Assembly (NCBI RefSeq): GCF_019977335.1
Contig: NZ_AP024653.1
Coordinates: 1,426,001 to 1,490,000 of the forward strand
From: Arthrobacter sp. NicSoilB4
GTDB taxonomy: Bacteria; Actinomycetota; Actinomycetes; Actinomycetales; Micrococcaceae
Direction of reading: 5' to 3'
Length of the DNA: 64,000 nucleotides
Shown here: positions 13,668-25,860 of the stretch, piece after piece
Position numbering within the stretch: the first letter of the stretch is position 1
Layout: each line of letters opens with the position of its first letter
Position numbers and translations under genes: made by a program
The notes under the pieces: model-generated
Databases searched by the model: none
What the model saw: the letters and a program-made list of their open reading frames with translations, nothing else
What the model was told of the DNA's origin: nothing

Positions 13668-14309
13668 ATGAGTGAGCCGCCGCCTGCCGACGAACTGCGG
13701 GAGCTCCTGTCCCAGGACGCCCGGGACGTGGCACCGCGGCTGCTTGGTGCCGTGCTGACCCATGCGGGGCGCGACGGCCTGGTGTCTGTGCGGATCACGG
13801 AGGTGGAGGCCTACCTGGGCCCGCACGACTCGCTGCACCCGGACCCAGGCTCACATACGTTCCGCGGCGCCACCGCCCGCAACGCAGTGATGTTCGGGCC
13901 GGCCGGCCACCTCTACGTCTACTTCACCTACGGCATGCACCACTGCGCCAACATCGTGTGCGGGCCGGACGGCGTGGCGTCCGCGGTCCTGCTGCGGGCC
14001 GGCGAGATTGTGGCCGGGGAGGATCTGGCACTTGCCCGCCGGCCGACGTCGAAATCCTCCAAGGACCTGGCGAGCGGCCCGGCCCGGCTCGCCACGGCGC
14101 TGGGCATCACGACGGCGGACAGCGGCCGCGACGCCCTCCAGGCACCGTTCCGGCTGGAACTTCCGGGCGCACTGGCGGCGGACGTCAGCTCGGGGCCGCG
14201 CGTCGGCGTCTCCGGCGCCGGTGGCACCCACAATTACCCCTGGCGTTTCTGGCTGAGCGGCGACCCGACCGTCTCCCGGTACAAGGCCGCGAAAGTTCGC
14301 CTGGCCTAG
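13668..14309 (+). CDS. mpg: 3-methyladenine DNA glycosylase (AAG/Mpg family)
   Basis: The 213-aa protein matches the monofunctional AAG glycosylase family, which flips and excises alkylated purines. Visible motifs are ITEVEAYLGPHDSLHP (catalytic glutamate region), GATARNAVMFGPAGHLYVYF and TYGMHHCANIV. It is divergent from the Ada/AlkA-ogt pair across 89 bp, so three alkylation-repair enzymes share one intergenic region. The ATG follows a TAAAGT box by 6 nt. Confidence 0.94.
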   Translation: MSEPPPADELRELLSQDARDVAPRLLGAVLTHAGRDGLVSVRITEVEAYLGPHDSLHPDPGSHTFRGATARNAVMFGPAGHLYVYFTYGMHHCANIVCGPDGVASAVLLRAGEIVAGEDLALARRPTSKSSKDLASGPARLATALGITTADSGRDALQAPFRLELPGALAADVSSGPRVGVSGAGGTHNYPWRFWLSGDPTVSRYKAAKVRLA

Positions 14310-14373
14310 CCGCCCGGACGCGGCGATCCCTGGTGATACCCAAGGAGCGACGGCGGAGGCAAGATGGGGTCTT

Positions 14374-14979
14374 ATGGGTGAGGGCAAGCGCGGGAAACCG
14401 CGCAACGAGCTTGAACGGCTCGAGATCTTTGAGCAGCTGGCCGCCGAATACTTCCGCATGGTCGGGCTGTTCGAGCCGGCGGGCGGGCCTGTGCCGGCGG
14501 ACTCCATAGAGGGGCAACGCAGGCAGTGGGTGGAGCTCTTCCGCGCGGCGCTGCTGCGCAAGTTCATCGTCCGGGATGAACACGTGTCGCTCAAACTGGT
14601 GGTGCGGGCCCTCCGCCTCTGCAACTACGCGGCAGACACCGGGCTCGCGGAGGGGGCGGACGCTGTGGCCGCACTCTTCACGGCCGAGATGGTGCAGGGC
14701 CGGCAGCACGACATTCCAGGACCTGGCCCGGATGACGGGGACGACACGTTTGAGGATGTTCTCTACGGACGGCTCCTGCACGGCGACGCCGACAGGTTCC
14801 ACCGCTCCGAATGGGCGAACGACTACCAGCGGCTCAGTGCGGCGGCGGCCCGCAGGTTCGACTCCGAGCACGCGCTCAGAAAGGCACTCGACGTCGTCAG
14901 CTACGGCCTCGCCAACGGGCTCTTGCGCTCCCCGGCCGCCCCGGTCGACGCTGCGGGAACCGAAGAACCCGATCTGTAG
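14374..14979 (+). CDS. Conserved-looking protein of unknown function
   Basis: This 201-aa protein begins MGEGKRGKPRNELERLEIFE and is not recognised. It is mostly helical in character, with a charged N-terminus, conserved-looking patches such as YFRMVGLFEPAGG and LRLCNYAADTGLAEG, and an acidic loop (PGPDDGDDTFEDVL). No signal peptide or membrane segment is visible. It lies 64 bp after mpg and 29 bp before apt on the same strand; both neighbours appear to have their own promoters. Confidence 0.75.
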   Translation: MGEGKRGKPRNELERLEIFEQLAAEYFRMVGLFEPAGGPVPADSIEGQRRQWVELFRAALLRKFIVRDEHVSLKLVVRALRLCNYAADTGLAEGADAVAALFTAEMVQGRQHDIPGPGPDDGDDTFEDVLYGRLLHGDADRFHRSEWANDYQRLSAAAARRFDSEHALRKALDVVSYGLANGLLRSPAAPVDAAGTEEPDL

Positions 14980-14996
14980 GGTTTGGTGCCAGCCAG

Positions 14997-15002
14997 TAAG
15001 GT
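14997..15002 (+). promoter_or_regulatory. -10 box (TAAGGT) for leaderless apt
   Basis: TAAGGT ends 6 nt before GTG 15009. CTGTAG at 14974-14979 is a weak -35 at 17-bp spacing. Confidence 0.5.
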
Positions 15003-15008
15003 TGATGG

Positions 15009-15581
15009 GTGAATCCAAGCGAGCGCCACCAGACCACGATGACCCCGACTGAGACCACCGGACCGGTGGGCGAGCTGATCAGCAGCCTGTGCGCCACCAT
15101 CCCCGATTACCCCAAGCCCGGCATCGTCTTCAAGGACCTGACCCCGGTCTTCGCCGACGGCGCCGCGCTGAAGGCCGTCGTGAACGCGCTGGTCGAGCCG
15201 TTCAAGGGCCAGTTCGACGCCGTCGCCGGGGTGGAAGCCCGCGGCTTCCTGCTGGCTGCGGCCGCAGCCTATGCCACGGACACCGGCGTTATCACCGTCC
15301 GCAAAGCCGGCAAGCTGCCGCGGAAAGTGGTGTCCGAGGACTACGCCCTCGAGTACGGCAACGCCACTCTGGAGCTGCACACCACGGATCTGGCGCCCGG
15401 CAGCCGGGTGCTGATCCTCGACGACGTCCTCGCCACGGGCGGCACGCTCGGCGCCGCCGTCCGCCTGTTCGAACGCTGCGGTGTGGAGGTTGCCGGTGTG
15501 GGCGTGGTCATGGAACTCGACGGACTCGGCGGCCGCTCGGTCCTCGGCAGCCACCGGGTCACCTCCCTGCTGCGCCTGTAG
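15009..15581 (+). CDS. apt: Adenine phosphoribosyltransferase
   Basis: Apt salvages adenine to AMP using PRPP. The 190-aa protein shows DYPKPGIVFKDLTPVFADG, VEARGFLLAAA and the PRPP-binding motif VLILDDVLATGGTLGAA. The GTG at 15009 follows a TAAGGT -10 box by 6 nt, so translation is probably leaderless; an in-frame ATG at 15039 (MTPTETTGPVGEL) is an alternative start. Length is normal. Confidence 0.93.
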   Translation: MNPSERHQTTMTPTETTGPVGELISSLCATIPDYPKPGIVFKDLTPVFADGAALKAVVNALVEPFKGQFDAVAGVEARGFLLAAAAAYATDTGVITVRKAGKLPRKVVSEDYALEYGNATLELHTTDLAPGSRVLILDDVLATGGTLGAAVRLFERCGVEVAGVGVVMELDGLGGRSVLGSHRVTSLLRL

Positions 15582-15651
15582 TTCCCTCCCGCCCGCGGCC
15601 GGCAGCCGAAACGTCCCCGCCCGAAACAATGGACGATTCCGAGCGCCCCGG

Positions 15652-15709
15652 TAGAATGCCTGCAAAAAACTGACATGTTCCGATTTGCAGGCCGAAATGG
15701 TTGTAGAAT
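15652..15709 (+). promoter_or_regulatory. helR promoter region with inverted repeat
   Basis: A -10 box TAGAAT at 15652-15657 with TGGACG at 15630-15635 (16-bp spacing) is followed at once by the perfect 9-bp inverted repeat GCCTGCAAA (15658-15666) and TTTGCAGGC (15684-15692). A second TAGAAT is at 15704-15709. The repeat sits where a repressor or a leader hairpin would act. It does not resemble the rifamycin-associated element as I recall it. Confidence 0.5.
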
Positions 15710-15743
15710 GGTTGGTCCGTCTTTTTCGATAGGGGAACGTTCG

Positions 15744-17972
15744 ATGCACGACGCTGATTTGGCCCATGAACGCGACTATGTGGCCGGACTTTATGCCCGG
15801 CTGGATGAGCTGCGGGCGGAAAAGCGCGCCCAGCTGGCCCAGGTCCGGCGTGCCGGTGCAGTGGGCACCATGCAGAACGTCTCTGAGCGGGACGCCTTCG
15901 CAGCGCTGTACGAGGACCGCCTGGCGCAGCTCGACGCCGTCGACGACCGGCTGGTGTTCGGCCGCCTTGACCTGGACTCCGGTGAGGCCCAGTACATCGG
16001 CCGCATCGGCCTGACCACCGACGACCTCCAGCGCCTCATGCTGGACTGGCGCGCCCCGGAAGCCGGCCACTTCTATCAGGCCACCGCTTTCGACCGGCAG
16101 GGCGTGCGCCGCCGCCGCCACCTCATCTTGCAGGGACGCGAGGTCAAGGCCATCGAAGACGACGTCCTCGACGCCGACCTGCTGGCCGACAACGACTCAC
16201 TCCAGGGCGAGGGAGCCTTGCTGGCGGCCCTCAATTCCAAGCGGACCGGGCGGATGTCCGACATCGTGGGGACCATCCAGTCCGAACAGGACCGGATCAT
16301 CCGGTCCTCGATCTCCGGCGCCCTCGTGGTCCAGGGCGGTCCCGGTACCGGAAAGACCGCAGTGGCGCTGCACCGCGCCGCCTACCTGCTCTACACCCAC
16401 CGGGACCGGCTCAAGACCGCCGGCGTCCTGCTGGTGGGACCGTCGTCGTCGTTCATGAAGTACATCGAGCGCGTCCTGCCGTCGCTGGGCGAAACCGGCG
16501 TCGTGATGGCGAGTGTCGGGCGGCTGATGCCCGGCATCCACGCGGTTGCCGAGCCTGAAGCCGAGGTCGCCGCGATCAAGGGCCGGCTGGACATGGCCGA
16601 GGTCGTGGCGAACGCGGTCGCCAACCGGCAGCGCATTCCGGCGGCAAACCGCATCCTCGAAGTGGACGGGCGCAAACTTGTCCTGACACCCCGGCAGGTC
16701 CGCCGCGCCAGGGACCGGGCCCGCTCAACCAACAAACCGCACAACGAGGCACGCATCTCGTTCGTCAAGATCCTGCTGCGCGAGCTGACCGAGCAGATGA
16801 CGGAACTCGTCGAAGCCGGCAGCATCGGCAACAACGCCGACCGCTCCTACCTCGCCGAGGACGTCCGCTCTGCCCGCGACGTCCGCATCGCCCTGAACCT
16901 GTGCTGGATGCCGATGACACCCGAGAAGCTCATCGGTGAACTCCTCAGCAAGCCGGCGATCCTGGAGGCCTGCACTCCGGCGCTCAGCCCCGCCGAGCGT
17001 CAACTGCTGCTCCGGCCCGCCGATGCCCCGTGGACAGAAGCGGACGTGCCGCTGCTTGACGAGGCCGCCGAACTCCTCGGCGAACTCGACGCGGCCGCCG
17101 GCAGGGGGCTGGCCCAGCAGGAACACGACCGCGCCCGCGATCTGGCGAACGCCAAGCAGACGCTGGTCAACATGGAAACCGCCGGGGTGGACGTCCTGAT
17201 CTCCGCGGAGGAACTCGTGGACCAGAACCAGGAACGCGAAGCCCGGCTCACCGCCGCCGAGCGCGCCACGACGGACCGCAGCTGGGCGTTCGGGCACATT
17301 GTGGTGGACGAAGCCCAGGAACTCTCGCCGATGCAGTGGCGGCTGCTGGTCCGCCGCTGCCCGCTCAAGTCCTTCACGATCGTGGGCGACATTGCGCAGA
17401 CGAGCTCGGTGGCCGGGGCCAATTCCTGGCACGGCGCCCTCGCTCCCATGTTCGGTGACCGTTGGCAGCTTGAGGAACTCACCGTCAACTACCGCACGCC
17501 CTCGCAGATTGCGGAAGCGGCCGCCCGGATGGCCAACGCGGCAGGACTTGTCGTTTCCGCGCCGAAGGCCGTCCGCGAGGGCCGCTGGGCGCCGGTCATC
17601 GACCGGGTCGAGCCCGGCCAGATCATCAACAAGCTCGTGGAGGTGCTTCCGCAGGAGCTCGAGTCGTTGGAAGGCGGCCTGCTCGCCGTCATTGCCGACG
17701 GCGAGCTCCTCCCGGAGGCCACCGCCGCGCTACGCGCTGTCTACGGCCGCCGTGTCGGCACGGACGCCGGCAGCTACGTCCAGGACATCGTGGTGATCAG
17801 CCCCCGCGAAGCCAAGGGACTGGAGTTCGACGGCGTCGTGGTGCTGGAGCCGTCCGCGATGCTGAACCACGAGCACGGACGCGTCGGCGACCTGTATGTG
17901 GCCATGACCCGGCCCACCCAGCGGCTGCGGCTCATCGCCGCCGCCGGCGTGCCGGCCGGCATCGAGGACTGA
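15744..17972 (+). CDS. helR: HelD-family RNA polymerase-recycling ATPase (HelR-like)
   Basis: The 742-aa protein starts at ATG 15744 after AGGGGA (15731-15736). It has a charged coiled-coil N-terminus (HERDYVAGLYARLDELRAEK), Walker A QGGPGTGKTAVALHRAAYLL near residue 198, Walker B IVVDEAQELSPMQWRLL near 518, NYRTPSQIAEAA and the C-terminal YVAMTRPTQRLRL of UvrD/HelD-type motors. HelD/HelR proteins bind RNA polymerase, not DNA, and use ATP to release stalled enzyme; HelR confers rifampicin tolerance in some actinobacteria. Assignment to HelR rather than another HelD class is inference. Confidence 0.82.
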   Translation: MHDADLAHERDYVAGLYARLDELRAEKRAQLAQVRRAGAVGTMQNVSERDAFAALYEDRLAQLDAVDDRLVFGRLDLDSGEAQYIGRIGLTTDDLQRLMLDWRAPEAGHFYQATAFDRQGVRRRRHLILQGREVKAIEDDVLDADLLADNDSLQGEGALLAALNSKRTGRMSDIVGTIQSEQDRIIRSSISGALVVQGGPGTGKTAVALHRAAYLLYTHRDRLKTAGVLLVGPSSSFMKYIERVLPSLGETGVVMASVGRLMPGIHAVAEPEAEVAAIKGRLDMAEVVANAVANRQRIPAANRILEVDGRKLVLTPRQVRRARDRARSTNKPHNEARISFVKILLRELTEQMTELVEAGSIGNNADRSYLAEDVRSARDVRIALNLCWMPMTPEKLIGELLSKPAILEACTPALSPAERQLLLRPADAPWTEADVPLLDEAAELLGELDAAAGRGLAQQEHDRARDLANAKQTLVNMETAGVDVLISAEELVDQNQEREARLTAAERATTDRSWAFGHIVVDEAQELSPMQWRLLVRRCPLKSFTIVGDIAQTSSVAGANSWHGALAPMFGDRWQLEELTVNYRTPSQIAEAAARMANAAGLVVSAPKAVREGRWAPVIDRVEPGQIINKLVEVLPQELESLEGGLLAVIADGELLPEATAALRAVYGRRVGTDAGSYVQDIVVISPREAKGLEFDGVVVLEPSAMLNHEHGRVGDLYVAMTRPTQRLRLIAAAGVPAGIED

Positions 17973-17994
17973 ATCGACGACTGAGTCGTGCCCG

Positions 17995-18055
17995 CCGGTG
18001 CCGGGGTGTCCCGGCACCGGACAGCGGACGACGGCGGCGGCAGTCCCGCCGTCGT
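17995..18055 (+). terminator. Two tandem GC-rich hairpins after helR
   Basis: CCGGTGCCGGG (17995-18005) pairs perfectly with 18010-18020 around a GTGT loop. ACGACGGCGG (18028-18037) pairs with CCGCCGTCGT (18046-18055). No T-run follows either, as is common for actinobacterial terminators. Confidence 0.65.
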
Positions 18056-18115
18056 GCCTCTGCCGGCGCCGGACCGCCGGATGGGTCACAAGCGCTGATG
18101 GTGGCCCGATCCTGC

Positions 18116-18121
18116 TAACTT
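18116..18121 (+). promoter_or_regulatory. -10 box (TAACTT) for leaderless tyrS
   Basis: TAACTT ends 7 nt before GTG 18129; no ribosome-binding site is visible between them. Confidence 0.45.
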
Positions 18122-18128
18122 AGATTCC

Positions 18129-19442
18129 GTGTCCCAGCTAAATGATCTCCGTTCCCTGCAGAATGATTCCAGCTTCGCCAACGTCTGGCAGGAGCTGAAA
18201 TGGCGCGGCCTTGTCCACGTCTCAACGGATGAGGCGGAGCTAGAAAAGCTGCTCGCCGGCGATCCCGTGACCTATTACTGCGGCTTCGATCCCACCGCCG
18301 CGAGCCTGCACCTGGGAAACCTGGTCCAGTTGCTGCTGATGCGGCGGATCCAGCTGGCCGGCCACAAACCCCTCGGGCTGGTTGGCGGCTCCACCGGCCT
18401 GATCGGCGATCCCCGGCAGACAGCCGAACGCGTGCTGAACACCCCCGAGACTGTGGCCGAATGGGTCGGCAAACTGCAGGTGCAGGTCCAGCGGTTCCTC
18501 AGCTTCGAAGGCGACAACGCGGCCCGGATGGTCAACAACCTGGACTGGACGGCGCCGCTGAGCGCCATAGACTTCCTGCGCGGGATCGGCAAGCACTTCC
18601 GGGTCGGCACCATGATCAAGAAAGACATAGTTGCCAACCGCCTGAACTCCGATGAGGGAATCAGCTACACGGAGTTCAGCTACCAGATCCTTCAGGGCAT
18701 GGACTACCTGCAGCTTTTCCGCGACTACGGCTGTGTCCTGCAGACTGGCGGTTCGGACCAGTGGGGCAACCTCACCAGTGGCACCGACCTCATCCGCAAG
18801 GTCGAGGGCAAGCACGTCCACGCGCTTGGTACGCCCCTCATCACGAACTCCGATGGCACAAAGTTCGGCAAGAGCGAGGGCAACGCCATCTGGCTGGATC
18901 CGGAGATGTGCAGCCCGTACGCCTTCTACCAGTTCTGGCTGAACACCGCGGACAGCGATGTTGCTGCACGTCTGAAGGTGTTCACGTTCCTGAGCCGTGC
19001 CGAGATCGAGGCTTTGGAGGCCGCGGTTGCCGAGCGGCCCTTCGCCCGTGAAGGACAGCGGAAGCTCGCTTACGAAGTGACCTCCCTTGTCCACGGCGTG
19101 GAAGCCACCGAGAAGGTCATCGCCGCCTCGGCTGCGCTGTTCGGCAACGGGGACCTGAGCGTCCTTGACGAGGCCACGCTCAAGGCTGCGACCTCCGAGC
19201 TGCCGTCAGCCACCGTGGACGCCGGCGGCCTGGGCATCATCGAACTGCTGGTGGCAACCGGCCTGTCTGAAAGCAAGTCCGCCGCCCGCCGCACAGTGGG
19301 GGAGGGTGGAGCTTACGTCAACAACGCCAAGGTAGCGGATCCGGACGCAGTCATTGAGCCCGGCCAGCTGCTGCACGGACGCTACCTGCTGCTGCGCCGG
19401 GGCAAGAAGAACCTGGCAACGGTGGAGGTCACGGCCGCGTAG
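18129..19442 (+). CDS. tyrS: Tyrosyl-tRNA synthetase
   Basis: TyrS charges tRNA-Tyr. The 437-aa protein carries the class-I signatures HLGN (HIGH-type, about residue 60, in ASLHLGNLVQLLLMRR) and KFGKS (KMSKS-type, about residue 245), and the tyrosine-binding GGSDQWGNLTSG. A C-terminal S4-like RNA-binding domain is visible (GLSESKSAARRTVGEGG). GTG 18129 is the start, likely leaderless. A strong terminator follows, separating it from the rRNA operon. Confidence 0.97.
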   Translation: MSQLNDLRSLQNDSSFANVWQELKWRGLVHVSTDEAELEKLLAGDPVTYYCGFDPTAASLHLGNLVQLLLMRRIQLAGHKPLGLVGGSTGLIGDPRQTAERVLNTPETVAEWVGKLQVQVQRFLSFEGDNAARMVNNLDWTAPLSAIDFLRGIGKHFRVGTMIKKDIVANRLNSDEGISYTEFSYQILQGMDYLQLFRDYGCVLQTGGSDQWGNLTSGTDLIRKVEGKHVHALGTPLITNSDGTKFGKSEGNAIWLDPEMCSPYAFYQFWLNTADSDVAARLKVFTFLSRAEIEALEAAVAERPFAREGQRKLAYEVTSLVHGVEATEKVIAASAALFGNGDLSVLDEATLKAATSELPSATVDAGGLGIIELLVATGLSESKSAARRTVGEGGAYVNNAKVADPDAVIEPGQLLHGRYLLLRRGKKNLATVEVTAA

Positions 19443-19464
19443 CCCAGCCCCTGTTCGTCATCTG

Positions 19465-19518
19465 CACGCTCCTTCCCGATCCAGTTGCAAGGTCGGGGAG
19501 GAGCGTGTATTGTTTTTT
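19465..19518 (+). terminator. tyrS intrinsic terminator
   Basis: A 15-bp stem (19465-19479 with 19493-19507, one G-T pair) encloses a 13-nt loop and is followed by TGTTTTTTG. Its ACGCTCC/GGAGCGT arm ends resemble the outer arms of the repeat after argH. Confidence 0.85.
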
Positions 19519-19967
19519 GAGTCGCCACCGAAGAGTGGTGGCCAACCCCAACAAAAATAGAGAAGCAATTCTTCTAGTGCTTTCGGCTCCCCTGGAGCAG
19601 GCGGTGCAGAAATGAAAGATTGCTTCCAATTCTGCTGGGCGGATTCGCTTCACCGGGTGAAATTCAGATGAAAATCCGGATTTGCAAAGTGGATATGAAT
19701 GAAATAAGCTTGAAATATCGCAGCGAAGGAAAAGCGAAACAAAAGAATTCAATTACATTGAATTGTTTCGAGTAGTAATTCGAATGTGTCTGTTGTTTGA
19801 GAACTCAATAGTGTGCCAAGTTTGTTGATACCAATTTATTGTATTGAATTGGTTGAATTGACCGGGTTGTCCACCCCGTGGATGGTCTGGTTTTTACAGC
19901 TGGTTTCAAATTTTGTGCATTGTGTGCATCCCGTTTTCCCGGGGGCGCATGGTGTGTCTGTTTTACT
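19519..19967 (+). promoter_or_regulatory. rRNA operon promoter and leader region
   Basis: This roughly 450-bp stretch is strikingly AT-rich compared with its surroundings and holds no gene. A possible promoter is TTGAAT (19758-19763) with TCGAAT (19780-19785). The segment 19791-19817 contains a BoxA-like TTGTTTGAGAACTC and pairs with 21719-21745 beyond the 16S gene (27-nt helix, two mismatches, three G-U pairs), forming the pre-16S processing stem. A small hairpin GCCACC/GGTGGC lies near 19523-19540. Promoter placement is uncertain. Confidence 0.6.
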
Positions 19968-25118
<5,151 letters not shown>

Positions 25119-25322
25119 ACACACCACCTGGGTAAACCAATCCTTCAAAAGAGGTTTACCCGCCAAGGGTGGTAAAAAGAAACAAGACTGCTTGCGTCCA
25201 CTATGTGGTTCCCAACCAACAAACCCGTTGCTTGAGAACCAAAACAACTGAATACAACACCACAGTTGTAACCACAGATTTCCCACCACCACCCCCAGGG
25301 GCGGAACGGTACGGGAGCAAGG
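25119..25322 (+). other. 23S-5S spacer
   Basis: The 204-bp spacer has no gene. It carries the right arm of the pre-23S processing stem (25189-25211) and a direct echo of the BoxA-like motif (TTGCTTGAGAACC near 25229). Confidence 0.85.
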
Positions 25323-25441
25323 GTTACGGCGGTCATAGCGTGGGGGAAACGCCCGGTCCCATTCCGAACCCGGAAGCTAAGACCCACAGCGCCGATGGTA
25401 CTGCACCCGGGAGGGTGTGGGAGAGTAGGTCACCGCCGGAA
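25323..25441 (+). rRNA. rrf: 5S ribosomal RNA
   Basis: GTTACGGCGGTCATAGCG pairs at its start with the 3' end GTCACCGCC. The internal CCCATTCCGAACCCGGAAG loop is typical of actinobacterial 5S rRNA. About 119 nt. Confidence 0.96.
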
Positions 25442-25456
25442 CATCATTACACGGTC

Positions 25457-25486
25457 GAGAGCCCCAACCACCAGGTTGGGGCTCTC
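25457..25486 (+). terminator. rRNA operon terminator
   Basis: A perfect 13-bp stem (GAGAGCCCCAACC with GGTTGGGGCTCTC) encloses the loop ACCA directly after the 5S gene. A long T-run is lacking. Confidence 0.88.
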
Positions 25487-25493
25487 CCGCATT

Positions 25494-25860
25494 TAACCCA
25501 CAAAACCAAATTTGCGGCACGCCAAGGCACAGCCAGCCGGCGCCGCGCCGGGGCATCACTTCACGGTAATGCCACACGCCAACAGCGCCGCCAACTGCCC
25601 ACCCACTACACCCAGGCACCGGAAGCACCGGCGATCTCCCGCCAGCCGAGCCGCGCCTGCGCCCGGCTGCTCTCTGTGAGACTTGCCACCGCCATGGCCG
25701 AAAGGGCCCCTGCCGTTAGTCGCGCGCCGGGGGACTCGCCTAGAATTGGATGAGATGTACGGACTTCGAAGCGCTTGATTTCGGGTTGCGTAGGAACGAG
25801 ACACGGAATAGAGCGGCTGCGATTGCGCCAGTGGTCAGCTCATAACAGGAGGAATCCAGC
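25494..25860 (+). promoter_or_regulatory. Intergenic region with candidate promoter and long leader
   Basis: No gene is seen in these 367 bp. A TAGAAT -10 candidate at 25741-25746 would give a leader of more than 100 nt before the repeat-protein gene, which has its own AGGAGGA ribosome site at 25848-25853. No clear -35 or riboswitch fold was recognised. Confidence 0.4.
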
